Positions 23,049 to 31,172 of a stretch of DNA of 51,970 nucleotides are shown piece after piece. Each line of letters starts with the position of its first letter. The first letter of the stretch is position 1. The stretch is taken from the NCBI GenBank assembly GCA_919902985.1, contig CAKKSC010000038.1:1-51970 (forward strand), read 5' to 3'. The notes under the pieces were generated by a model. That model saw only the letters and a program-made list of their open reading frames with translations, had not been told where the DNA came from and made no database searches. The position numbers and the translations under genes are program-made. This DNA is from Desulfuromonadales bacterium (GTDB taxonomy: Bacteria; Desulfobacterota; JAENJC01).

Positions 23049-23960
23049 ATGGATTTGACATTAGGCCCTGTCCTGTTCGACTGGGGGAGGGACAAACTCT
23101 TGGAGTTTTATAAAGAGGCTGCTGGATGGCCCGTATCCGATATATATCTTGGGGAGGTAGTCTGCCACAGGAAGCGGGGACTGACGCCTGATGATATAAT
23201 AAAAATCGGAGAGGATTTAGAAAAGGTAGGAAAGAATGTGGTTATATCTACCCTATCCCTGGTATCTGATGATAAAGACCTTGATGTTGTGAGAGAGGCT
23301 TGCCTGCTTCCCTTTGCCATAGAGGCAAACGACGCGTCTGCCCTGCAACTAACAAAGAGGAAGAAAGGTCTTGTGGCAGGCCCTCATATTACAAGCTATA
23401 ATTACGATAGTGTACAGTTCCTTAAAGGTATCGGGGTGAACCGGGTAGTATTCCCGCTGGAACTTTCAAGAGATGCCATGGCAGCCATTACAGAGAGGTC
23501 GGATATAGAGACCGAGGCATTTGTATACGGGAAACTGCCACTGGCCTTTTCATGGCGTTGTTACACATCAAGGGCCTTTGGATTGATGAAGAGCAACTGC
23601 AAGATCGATTGCCGTAAATACCCTGAGGGGATGATGATAGAGACACTGGAAAGAAAGCCTCTCTTTATAGTGAACGGGACCCAGATCATGAGCGCCCTTA
23701 CTATGAACCTGATAGATTATCTGGATGAGCTGAGGGATATAGGGATCACAAAGGCAAGGATATCACCCCAGTATGGAGTGACAGGGGATGTAGTTAAGGT
23801 CTTTAAAGAGAGACTTGACGGCAGGATTTCCGTCGGAGAGGCAAATAACAGACTGAAGGCACTGGAGAAGACAGGTTTCTGCAACGGGTGGTATCATGGA
23901 AAGGCCGGGTGGGAAGATGTAAAGGAGAGTGCGGAGTGGAAGTCCCTTGTGATAGAATAA
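23049..23960 (+). CDS. ubiV: UbiV-like U32 family protein, partner of UbiU
   Basis: A 303-residue U32 protein matching UbiV. It starts DLTLGPVLFDWGRDKLLEFY and has YLGEVVCHRKRG. The four probable [4Fe-4S] ligands are Cys39, Cys171, Cys184 and Cys188, with the 13 and 4 spacings of E. coli UbiV (Cys180, Cys193, Cys197). In E. coli the UbiU-UbiV complex hydroxylates the ubiquinone ring in anoxia. The adjacent coupled order ubiU-ubiV is conserved here. Presence of the pair implies growth at low or no oxygen. Confidence 0.92.
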   Translation: MDLTLGPVLFDWGRDKLLEFYKEAAGWPVSDIYLGEVVCHRKRGLTPDDIIKIGEDLEKVGKNVVISTLSLVSDDKDLDVVREACLLPFAIEANDASALQLTKRKKGLVAGPHITSYNYDSVQFLKGIGVNRVVFPLELSRDAMAAITERSDIETEAFVYGKLPLAFSWRCYTSRAFGLMKSNCKIDCRKYPEGMMIETLERKPLFIVNGTQIMSALTMNLIDYLDELRDIGITKARISPQYGVTGDVVKVFKERLDGRISVGEANNRLKALEKTGFCNGWYHGKAGWEDVKESAEWKSLVIE

Positions 23961-23972
23961 GGAGAGGCAAAA

Positions 23973-24611
23973 ATGAACTATTTACCGCAGAGACGCAGAG
24001 AAAACCTTAACTCCCCCCATCCCCCTCTTAAATTAAGAGGGGGAGCGAGGGGGCGTTACTCGGCGTCTCAGCGCCTCAGCGGTGGATTTATTGTTGTGGT
24101 CTTCTTTTTTCTCATTAATCCATTCTTATCCAATGCTGCTGAAATATATCGCTGGATAGATGATGATGGGGTTGTTCACATAACAGATGACCGGTCGAAT
24201 ATTCCTGATAAATACTGGGAAGAGGAACGAGTTAAAAAGGAGGAGATAAAGCCGTCCCAAAATGACACGCAGGCTGTTGCTCCTGAGGCGGCAGAGACAT
24301 ATAAAGGGGGCGACACCGGAGAGATTTTTGGTGATTACCCCCTTGAGTGGTGGATTGACACATTCAGGGAGACACGACAGAATATTGCAGATATTAAGGC
24401 AAGTCTTGATCGAGAAAAAAACTTTGTAGCCGTATTTGAAGGAGGCAGGGTATACGGAAAGGTTTTCTCAAAGGAGGAGATAGCCCAGTATGAAAGATCA
24501 AAGGCAGATATCCCTGCTATGGAAGAAGATCTAAAGAACCTGAACAAGGAACTTGAAGAGCTCCAGAGGAAGGCCAGGGTTTACGGTGTCCCAAAGAATG
24601 TTACTGAATGA
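23973..24611 (+). CDS. DUF4124-domain exported protein with repeat-derived N-terminus
   Basis: A 212-residue protein of unknown function. The mature part starts with a DUF4124-like unit (AAEIYRWIDDDGVVHITDDRSNIP, about 51-75), followed by a polar linker and a coiled coil (about 150-205). The signal helix FIVVVFFFLINPFLSNA lies at 39-55, unusually late, because residues 5-37 are encoded by a 100-bp palindromic repeat inserted right after the start. The ATG at 23973 has AAGGAGAGG upstream, so the insertion probably hit the natural start region. It may be co-transcribed with ubiUV. The 3' end overlaps the convergent JAMM gene by 11 nt. Confidence 0.8.
   Translation: MNYLPQRRRENLNSPHPPLKLRGGARGRYSASQRLSGGFIVVVFFFLINPFLSNAAEIYRWIDDDGVVHITDDRSNIPDKYWEEERVKKEEIKPSQNDTQAVAPEAAETYKGGDTGEIFGDYPLEWWIDTFRETRQNIADIKASLDREKNFVAVFEGGRVYGKVFSKEEIAQYERSKADIPAMEEDLKNLNKELEELQRKARVYGVPKNVTE
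23984..24083. repeat. 100-bp nested palindromic repeat inside a gene start
   Basis: The outer ends are inverted: ACCGCAGAGACGCAGAGA on the left and, reversed, ACCGCTGAGGCGCTGAGA on the right. Inside lies a second palindrome of C/G runs (CCCCCTCTTAAATTAAGAGGGGG). The ORF stays open through it. A related half-element is at the start of the gene at 45748. Confidence 0.72.
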
Positions 24612-24999
24612 CCTCCAATGTTTCTTCAGTTATTTTCCCGTCCAGTATCCTGAACCCTTTTACTACTGGTGCGCCAACGTTTTGAAGAGATGCTATTAAA
24701 TAAGCTGCCTCTGCATAGTATGCAAGCCTTACATCTGTTTGAGAGGGGTAGGCAGGTGATGTCGGATGGGAATGATAGATAGCCAGTAGTTCCAACCCTT
24801 CTGCCCTCATCTCTTTAAATGCCTTGAACTGCTCCGCAGGTTCCATCATATAACTTATTGAGCTCTTATCAATATTTGTTGTCCTGAAAATCCTTGATAC
24901 AAGACCGTTCTTCCCGGCGATAAGGCCGCAGATCTCATCCGGGTAACCTTCTCTGGCATGGGCCAATATTTTATCTATTATAGTTTTAGGTATCTTCAT
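24601..24999 (-). CDS. JAMM/Mov34 (JAB1/MPN) metalloprotease-like protein
   Basis: A 132-residue single-domain JAMM metallopeptidase. The zinc-site motif is complete: Glu22 (DEICGL), His76 and His78 in YHSHP, Ser86, and Asp89 at the proper HxH-x10-D spacing. Bacterial stand-alone JAMM proteins are often linked to cleavage of C-terminal extensions of ubiquitin-fold sulfur carriers in cysteine or cofactor synthesis. No sulfur-carrier gene is adjacent here, so the substrate is open. It is divergent from glgB. Confidence 0.9.
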   Translation of the reverse strand: MKIPKTIIDKILAHAREGYPDEICGLIAGKNGLVSRIFRTTNIDKSSISYMMEPAEQFKAFKEMRAEGLELLAIYHSHPTSPAYPSQTDVRLAYYAEAAYLIASLQNVGAPVVKGFRILDGKITEETLEVIQ

Positions 25000-25080
25000 A
25001 TGGTAGCCTTATTGACAGCTCTAATTTATTAGTATACCTTATTTGAGTCAAGGAAAATGAGTACAATATTCGGGGTCTAA

Positions 25081-26994
25081 ATGAAAGCAGATTATCCATT
25101 CCCACAGATACTTACCGATTTTGACCTTCACCTGATTGGGGAAGGGACCCATTATAAGAACTATGAGAAGCTCGGGGCCCATGTACGAGAGGTGAAAGGT
25201 GTGAATGGCGTCCATTTTGCCGTATGGGCCCCTAATGCCGAAGGTGTCTGCGTAATAGGCGATTTCAACGGATGGGATGGGATCAGTCACAGGATGAGGA
25301 TGTTGGGGAGTTCGGGCATATGGGAGATATTCATACCTGGCTTGTTCGAAGGTGAGATTTATAAATTTAACATTCAATCAAAGAGCGGAGAGATTCTGGA
25401 AAAGGCCGATCCATACGCATTCAGGTCTGAGATTAGACCAAAATCAGCCTCAATTGTACATGACATAGATAAATATACCTGGAATGACGCAAAATGGCTT
25501 TCTGAGAGAGAACATCACAATGCTCTTGACGCGCCGATATCTATGTACGAAGTGCATCTTGGTTCATGGATGAGGGTCCCGGAAGATGGGAACCGCTATC
25601 TCTCATACAGGGAACTTGCCCAAAAACTTGCAGAGTACGTAAAGGATATGGGATACACCCATGTCCAGCTTATGCCTGTGACAGAGCATCCTCTTGATGC
25701 ATCCTGGGGTTATCAGACCATCGGGTACTTTGCCCCTACCAGCCGCTTCGGGAAACCTGAAGAGTTCATGTACTTTGTTGATTATATGCACCAGAATGGG
25801 ATAGGGATTATATTGGACTGGGTTCCAGCCCACTTCCCAAAGGATGGTCACGGGCTGGCACGTTTTGACGGGACCTGCCTGTATGAGCACGCCGACCCAA
25901 GGAAGGGCGAACATCAGGACTGGGGAACGCTTATTTTCAATTATGGAAGGAACGAGGTTCGAAACTTCCTACTGTCTAACGCCCTCTTCTGGTTAGACAA
26001 ATACCATATTGACGGCCTCAGGGTGGATGCAGTCGCTTCCATGATATACCTTGACTATTCAAGGCAGCCGGGTGAATGGATCCCCAATCAGTACGGAGGG
26101 AATGAAAACCTGGAGGCGATAGATTTCCTCAAGAGGTTCAATGAGGTCGTCCATTCAACCCATCCGGGGGTATTGACTATCGCAGAGGAATCTACAGCAT
26201 GGACTGGCGTATCCAGGCCTACATACCTGGGCGGGCTTGGTTTCAGCCTGAAGTGGAACATGGGATGGATGAACGATACACTGTGCTACTTCTCCAAGGA
26301 CCCGATCCACAGGAAATATGAGCATGACAACCTGACATTCAGCCTCCTATATGCATTTACCGAGAATTTTATCCTTGTCCTTTCCCATGACGAGGTGGTT
26401 CATGGCAAGCGCTCCCTGCTTGACAAGATGCCAGGAGATTTCCATCAGAGGTTTGCAAACATGAGGGCGTTGTATGGATATATGTACGGGCACCCGGGTA
26501 AAAAGCTCCTTTTTATGGGAGGGGAGATAGGGCAGTGGTGGGAGTGGAACCATGATGAGAGTATCCACTGGCACCTACTTCAATATGAGTCCCACCAGGG
26601 GATACAGAGATATGTTCGGGATTTAAACAGGCTTTATCAGTCGGAACCTGCCTTATATGAGGTGGACTTTGACTATCACGGGTTTGAATGGATAGACTTC
26701 CGTGATGCGGAAGGGAGCATCATATCCTTTGTCAGGAGGGGAAAGGACCCGGAGGACTTCCTCGTGTTTGTATATAACTTTACTCCTGTGGCGAGAATGG
26801 ATTACAGGGTAGGTGTTCCAAAGGGTGGGTTCTATAAAGAGGTTATGAACAGCGACTCCTGGTCTTACTGGGGCGGTAATATGGGGAACTTCGGCGGTAT
26901 ATGGGCGGACGAGATGCCGTGGCATGGGCGCCCATCTTCACTATCTTTGACAATTCCTCCATTAAGCATGGTAGTGATGAAACCAGCGATGTAG
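25081..26994 (+). CDS. glgB: 1,4-alpha-glucan branching enzyme
   Basis: It introduces alpha-1,6 branches into glycogen. The 637-residue length is normal for the short form with one N-terminal CBM48 (about 20-125, [21 protein letters not shown]) before the GH13 barrel. Catalytic residues are visible: Asp316 in [11 protein letters not shown], Glu369 in TIAEEST and the His-Asp of [10 protein letters not shown]. No other glycogen gene lies next to it. The start has only a GGGG ribosome site, and the gene is divergent from the JAMM protein. Confidence 0.96.
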   Translation: MKADYPFPQILTDFDLHLIGEGTHYKNYEKLGAHVREVKGVNGVHFAVWAPNAEGVCVIGDFNGWDGISHRMRMLGSSGIWEIFIPGLFEGEIYKFNIQSKSGEILEKADPYAFRSEIRPKSASIVHDIDKYTWNDAKWLSEREHHNALDAPISMYEVHLGSWMRVPEDGNRYLSYRELAQKLAEYVKDMGYTHVQLMPVTEHPLDASWGYQTIGYFAPTSRFGKPEEFMYFVDYMHQNGIGIILDWVPAHFPKDGHGLARFDGTCLYEHADPRKGEHQDWGTLIFNYGRNEVRNFLLSNALFWLDKYHIDGLRVDAVASMIYLDYSRQPGEWIPNQYGGNENLEAIDFLKRFNEVVHSTHPGVLTIAEESTAWTGVSRPTYLGGLGFSLKWNMGWMNDTLCYFSKDPIHRKYEHDNLTFSLLYAFTENFILVLSHDEVVHGKRSLLDKMPGDFHQRFANMRALYGYMYGHPGKKLLFMGGEIGQWWEWNHDESIHWHLLQYESHQGIQRYVRDLNRLYQSEPALYEVDFDYHGFEWIDFRDAEGSIISFVRRGKDPEDFLVFVYNFTPVARMDYRVGVPKGGFYKEVMNSDSWSYWGGNMGNFGGIWADEMPWHGRPSSLSLTIPPLSMVVMKPAM

Positions 26995-27015
26995 ATGGCC
27001 GTCTGATAAAATATA

Positions 27016-27369
27016 TCAGACAGCCGCCACTTCCCTGTTATAATCGTCATCAAATCTGACGATGTCATCTTCCCCAAGATACTCGCCACTCTGGACTTCA
27101 ATCAGTATCAAAGGAATAATCCCGGGGTTTTCCAGTCTATGGAGGGTAGCTTTGGAGATATAGGTGCTTTCGTTGACATGAACAGTAATAGTTTTGTCTC
27201 CGTTTGTCACCAGGGCTGTTCCTGAAACAACAATCCAGTGCTCGCTTCTGTGATGGTGCTTCTGGAGCGAAAGCCTATGTTTGGGTTTGACCTCGACCCT
27301 CTTTATCTTATATCCATTTTTTTCTTCAAGGACAGTATAAGACCCCCAGGGACGCTCTTCCGTCAACAT
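27016..27369 (-). CDS. Mannose-6-phosphate isomerase type II-like cupin
   Basis: A 117-residue cupin matching the C-terminal isomerase domain of bifunctional GMP/PMI proteins: RPWGSYTVLEE, then the metal-binding motif LSLQKHHHRSEHWIVVSG and THRLENP-like ALHRLENPG. Stand-alone versions occur, but the nucleotidyltransferase half is missing here. It may isomerise mannose-6-phosphate or act on another sugar phosphate. GGAGGTG precedes the ATG. It lies 24 nt downstream of typA on the same strand and may be co-transcribed with it. Confidence 0.85.
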   Translation of the reverse strand: MLTEERPWGSYTVLEEKNGYKIKRVEVKPKHRLSLQKHHHRSEHWIVVSGTALVTNGDKTITVHVNESTYISKATLHRLENPGIIPLILIEVQSGEYLGEDDIVRFDDDYNREVAAV

Positions 27370-27393
27370 CTACACCTCCAGCATCATCTATAT

Positions 27394-29220
27394 TTATGCA
27401 TTTACTGCCTTTTTCTCGTGCCTCTTTCTTTCTTCAGCATCAAGGTACCTCTTCCTGAGTCTTATTGTTTTTGGCGTCACTTCTACCAGCTCATCGTCCT
27501 CAATATACTCCAGGGCCTGTTCAAGAGAAAGACGGATAGGGGGCGTGAGTCTTATGGCCTCGTCAGCCCCTGATGCCCTCATATTGCTTAACTGTTTCTT
27601 CTTGCAAGGGTTTACAACCAGGTCGCTGTCCCTGCTGTGCTGGCCAATGATCATCCCAGGATAGACCCTTGTCCCCGGGTCAATGAACATGACCCCCCTG
27701 TCCTCAAGGTTCCATAGGGAGTAGGCTGTTGCATCTCCTTCCTCATGGGCGATAAGTACGCCGTTTCTCCTCCCGCCTATCTCGCCTTTGTAAGGCTGAT
27801 AGTCATGGAAGGTGTGGTTCATTACCCCTGAACCCTTGGTGTCTGTCATAAATTCGCCTCTGAAGCCTATCAGCCCTCTGGCAGGAACGAGGAACTCTAT
27901 TCTTACGTGGCCTTTACCGTCGTTTACCATATCAGCCATCTCGCCCTTTCTGAGGCCTATCTTTTCAATTACACTCCCCATGAATACCTCATCCACATCT
28001 ATAACAAGGTGTTCTATAGGTTCATGCATCTGACCGTTTATGTTCTTCAAGATAACCTCAGGTTTTGACACCTGTAACTCAAAACCCTCTCTGCGCATAG
28101 TCTCGATAAGGATTGAAAGGTGCAGCTCTCCTCTTCCTGAAACCTTGTAGGAGTCAGTTGAGCCTGTCTCTTCAACCTTGAGACTGACGTTGGTCCGTAA
28201 CTCCTTCTGAAGCCTGTCAGAAAGGTTCCTTGTGGTCACAAACTTACCTTCCCTCCCCGCGAATGGGGAGTTATTGACTATAAAGTTCATGGAAAGGGTC
28301 GGCTCATCCACATGGATAGGGGGAAGGGCGGTAGGATTTTCAAAATCTGCAACGGTCTCGCCTATTGTGACATCTTCAAGCCCTGCCAGCGCTACTATCT
28401 CCCCTGCTGCCGCCTCTGAAATCTCAGCCCTGGTAAGACCCTCAAAGGCAAAGAGCTTTGTTATCTTTGATTTTATGATGCTCCCGTCTTTTCTGACCAC
28501 TGATACTGGGGAGCCTGCCTTCATTCTTCCCTTGAATATACGCCCTATGGCAAGTCTTCCAAGGAAGTCATTATAATCAAGGGTCGTAGCAAGCATTTGA
28601 AGGGGGGCATCTGCATCGCCAGGAGGGAGTGGGATATGTTTTACGATCGCATCAAAGAGAGGCTCAAGGTTTTCGGACACCTCATCAAGCTCCCTCTTTG
28701 CAATACCCTGTTTGGCAGATGCGTAAACAATAGGGAAGTCGAGCTGATCGTCGCTTGCATTCAGTTCAACGAACAGATCGAAGACCATGTCTACCACATC
28801 TTCCGGTCTCGAATCTGGTCTATCTATTTTATTGATAACTACAATAGGTTTCAATCCAAGGTTGAGGGATTTCCTTAGGACGAACTTCGTCTGGGGCATT
28901 GGACCTTCAAAGGCATCTACCAGAAGGAGCACTCCATCCACCATCTTCAATATCCTTTCCACCTCTCCGCCAAAGTCGGCATGTCCTGGCGTATCAACTA
29001 TGTTTATCTTGGTGTCCTTGTAGCGGATGGATGTGTTCTTGGCAAGGATCGTAATCCCTCTCTCTTTTTCCAGGTCGTTGGAGTCCATTACCCTTTCAGT
29101 AACTGCCTCGTTTGCCCTGAATATTCCGCTTTGCCTTAGCATTCCGTCAACCAGGGTGGTTTTGCCATGGTCAACATGGGCTATGATAGCGATGTTTCTG
29201 ATATCTTTTCTTAAATGCAT
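27394..29220 (-). CDS. typA: GTP-binding protein TypA/BipA
   Basis: A 608-residue translational GTPase involved in 50S assembly and stress adaptation. G1 is [10 protein letters not shown] near the start, and [21 protein letters not shown] and NKIDR follow. The domain order is G, beta-barrel, two EF-G-like domains and the TypA-specific C-terminus (about 490-590) with [22 protein letters not shown] precedes the ATG. The length and all motifs are normal. Confidence 0.97.
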   Translation of the reverse strand: MHLRKDIRNIAIIAHVDHGKTTLVDGMLRQSGIFRANEAVTERVMDSNDLEKERGITILAKNTSIRYKDTKINIVDTPGHADFGGEVERILKMVDGVLLLVDAFEGPMPQTKFVLRKSLNLGLKPIVVINKIDRPDSRPEDVVDMVFDLFVELNASDDQLDFPIVYASAKQGIAKRELDEVSENLEPLFDAIVKHIPLPPGDADAPLQMLATTLDYNDFLGRLAIGRIFKGRMKAGSPVSVVRKDGSIIKSKITKLFAFEGLTRAEISEAAAGEIVALAGLEDVTIGETVADFENPTALPPIHVDEPTLSMNFIVNNSPFAGREGKFVTTRNLSDRLQKELRTNVSLKVEETGSTDSYKVSGRGELHLSILIETMRREGFELQVSKPEVILKNINGQMHEPIEHLVIDVDEVFMGSVIEKIGLRKGEMADMVNDGKGHVRIEFLVPARGLIGFRGEFMTDTKGSGVMNHTFHDYQPYKGEIGGRRNGVLIAHEEGDATAYSLWNLEDRGVMFIDPGTRVYPGMIIGQHSRDSDLVVNPCKKKQLSNMRASGADEAIRLTPPIRLSLEQALEYIEDDELVEVTPKTIRLRKRYLDAEERKRHEKKAVNA

Positions 29221-29285
29221 TCTTTGTTCTCCTTTTTTCTTAAATCCTCAAAATCTTTATTGACACTGATTTACTCAGAAAACTA

Positions 29286-29318
29286 ATGATGAATACTGAT
29301 AAAAATAGTATTCATCAT
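29286..29318. other. Perfect 12-bp hairpin upstream of typA
   Basis: ATGATGAATACT and its inverse AGTATTCATCAT flank a 9-nt A-rich loop. It directly abuts the TIR element at 29320 and may be part of a composite insertion. With the element and the terminator at 29484 it accounts for most of the 420-bp gene-free stretch 29221-29641. Confidence 0.55.
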
Positions 29319-29319
29319 A

Positions 29320-29450
29320 GAGCCTCTTGTAAAACTATCTTTTGTGGTTCGACAAGCTCACCACGAACGGGGAAAAGTCAATGATTTTAACCCTGCCACC
29401 GTTCACCCTGAGCTTGTCGAAGGGTAATTTCGGATTTTTGCAAGAGGCTC
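29320..29450. mobile_element. Nested palindromic element with GAGCCTCTTGCAAAA-type ends
   Basis: Terminal inverted repeats of 15 bp with one mismatch (29320-29334 and 29436-29450) enclose a second inverted pair, TTCGACAAGCTCACC...CACCCTGAGCTTGTCGAA. That inner motif is a common dispersed repeat in environmental genomes, so this looks like one element nested in another. No coding capacity. Related ends occur at 19569-19648 and 43352-43422. Confidence 0.7.
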
Positions 29451-29483
29451 CATAGATAATCAATGCTTATCAGTGTTTAAAGA

Positions 29484-29507
29484 AAAAGGCCGATTTGTCG
29501 GCCTTTT
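29484..29507. terminator. Intrinsic terminator-like hairpin
   Basis: A 10-bp perfect stem AAAAGGCCGA / TCGGCCTTTT with a TTTG loop. A-tract and T-tract on either side make it able to work in both directions. It insulates typA from the marR operon. Confidence 0.8.
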
Positions 29508-29587
29508 AAACATGAAACTATACAGTATAAAAATGACAGAGTCAAGTGTTTCTCTCAGTGTTGTCTCTGTGTTTCTCTCAACACGAA

Positions 29588-29632
29588 TTGACAGATCGAA
29601 AAGTTGACATATATTAGTTAGTGTGCTAACTA
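29588..29632 (+). promoter_or_regulatory. marR-efflux operon promoter with palindromic MarR operator
   Basis: TTGACA at 29588-29593 and TATATT at 29610-29615 are 16 nt apart. A palindrome TAGTTAG-TGTG-CTAACTA (29615-29632) starts at the -10 end and covers the start-site region, 9 nt before the marR ATG. Its form fits known MarR-family operators, so autorepression is likely. Confidence 0.72.
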
Positions 29633-29641
29633 TTATTGTCC

Positions 29642-30100
29642 ATGGATAACTATAAGATTGGTGATAGTTTTGGGTTCATAGTGAACAGGCTCGCTACTGC
29701 CATGAGGCAGGCTTTTGAGAAGAGGTTGGAGGAGTATGGCCTTACAGCTCCTCAATATGGATTTCTTTTGAGGCTTTTTGAAGAAGATGGACAGTCTCTG
29801 AGCAGTATAGGCAATAGCCTCTATTGCGACAAGCCTACCATTACCGGGATTGCCGTCCGTCTCGAGAAAAATGGATTTATCCGAAAGGTAAAGGATGAAA
29901 AGGACAGGAGGATCGTGAAGGCAGTGCTTACTGAAAAAGGAAAGGGCCTTAAGGAACCCCTTCGCAAGACTGCGATGGATTTAAATGCGGCGGCAACAAT
30001 GGGATTTACTACAAATGAGGTTAAATTGCTGAAGACCAGCCTGAGGAGATCTCTGGGCAATGTATTGGGACAAATACAAGGAGGAGTTATTAATGTTTAG
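29642..30100 (+). CDS. MarR-family transcriptional regulator
   Basis: A 152-residue winged-helix repressor. The DNA-binding helix region is LSSIGNSLYCDKPTITGIAVRLEKNGF and the wing carries DEKDRRIVKAVLTEKG with the conserved Asp-Arg pair. I start at the ATG at 29642 (MDNYKIGDSFGF); the frame extends two codons upstream from a non-standard start. A palindromic operator overlaps its promoter. The gene overlaps the membrane-fusion-protein gene by 8 nt, so it probably controls the efflux operon in response to a small ligand. Confidence 0.93.
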   Translation: MDNYKIGDSFGFIVNRLATAMRQAFEKRLEEYGLTAPQYGFLLRLFEEDGQSLSSIGNSLYCDKPTITGIAVRLEKNGFIRKVKDEKDRRIVKAVLTEKGKGLKEPLRKTAMDLNAAATMGFTTNEVKLLKTSLRRSLGNVLGQIQGGVINV

Positions 30101-31172
30101 AATCAGGACTATAATAATAGCGTGTATGTTGATGATCTCTGCCATCTGGGTATATTCCGAAACTCCGAAAGAGGTTAAGCAGGAAGAAAGGAAAGGTGTC
30201 CTTTTGACCACGGCGAAGGCAGAGTTGAGGCCGGTGGAAAGGTCTCTGTTGTTTGTCGGAGAACTCCAGGCTGAAGCTGAGGCCGATGTTAAGGCCGAGG
30301 TAAAGGGAAAGGTACTGGAAATATATAAAAACCTGGGGGAGGCCGTAAAAAAAGGGGAATTAATCGCCAGGCTTGATTCCGAGGAGTACAAGATATCTCA
30401 TGAGCAGGCAACCCAGGCCATTGAGGAGGCCCGGTCAAAGTACCAACTGGCAAGATTGAACAGGGACAGAGCTGATGGGCTTTTCAAAAAAGGGTTGATA
30501 TCCGAGAGGGAGAGTGATGAGGCCAGGGAATCGCTTAATGGGTTGGAGGCAACTGTAAAGGAGAGGCATGCCGTACTTAAAATGGCGACAAAGAGGCTCA
30601 GAGATACGGATATAGTTGCCCCATTTTCAGGCGTCATTAAGGAGAGGTTTGTAAATGTCGGTGATTATGTTGATGATAAGTCGGCTGTGGCATCAGTCGT
30701 GGCTATGTCGCCGCTCAAGCTCAAGGCGTCTATCCCGGAAAGGGCAGCTGGGGGTGTTCGTAAGGGGATGAAGGTATTCGTTAAAATCGAGGCATATCCT
30801 GGAAAGGTTTTTGAAGGGTCTGTAGTGAGAGTGAGTCCCTCTCTTGATCCGAAGACAAGGACTCTCCCCATAGAGGCCGTATTTTCGAATAACGATGGAA
30901 TATTGAAACCGGGTTTTTTTGCCAAAGGAAAGGTTGTAACAAAGGGTGATGACAAGGGAATATTTGTTACGGAGTCTTCTCTGATTTCTTTCGCTGGGGT
31001 CAAAAAGGTCTTTGTTATAGAAAATGGAATAGCTTCTGAGCGAGTTGTTAAGGTAGGAGAGAGGGTTGACGATGAACTTGAAATAACGGACGGGGTCAGG
31101 GAGGGGGAGGTCATTGCAACGTCAGCCCTGAATAAACTCTCGACCGGCGTAAAAGTAGAGGTCAAACGATGA
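30093..31172 (+). CDS. RND efflux periplasmic adaptor (membrane fusion protein)
   Basis: A 359-residue adaptor linking the inner-membrane pump to the outer-membrane channel. The ATG at 30093 follows AAGGAGGAG and gives a signal peptide (MFRIRTIIIACMLMISAIWV). The HlyD/AcrA order is seen: a lipoyl half with VKAEVKGKVLEIYKNLGEAVKKGE, an alpha hairpin (about 97-150), a second lipoyl half (DIVAPFSGVIKERFVNVGDYV), a beta-barrel and a membrane-proximal domain. No lipobox cysteine follows the signal. It overlaps the pump gene by 4 nt (ATGA). Confidence 0.94.
   Translation: MFRIRTIIIACMLMISAIWVYSETPKEVKQEERKGVLLTTAKAELRPVERSLLFVGELQAEAEADVKAEVKGKVLEIYKNLGEAVKKGELIARLDSEEYKISHEQATQAIEEARSKYQLARLNRDRADGLFKKGLISERESDEARESLNGLEATVKERHAVLKMATKRLRDTDIVAPFSGVIKERFVNVGDYVDDKSAVASVVAMSPLKLKASIPERAAGGVRKGMKVFVKIEAYPGKVFEGSVVRVSPSLDPKTRTLPIEAVFSNNDGILKPGFFAKGKVVTKGDDKGIFVTESSLISFAGVKKVFVIENGIASERVVKVGERVDDELEITDGVREGEVIATSALNKLSTGVKVEVKR

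Noticed and set aside
22041-23960. ubiU/ubiV as ordinary U32 collagenase-like peptidases
   Set aside because: The specific cysteine spacings and the adjacent gene order match UbiU and UbiV rather than the YegQ/RlhA type.
28597-28878. Forward ORF inside typA
   Set aside because: It is the complement of a conserved typA region with no ribosome site or homologue-like motif.
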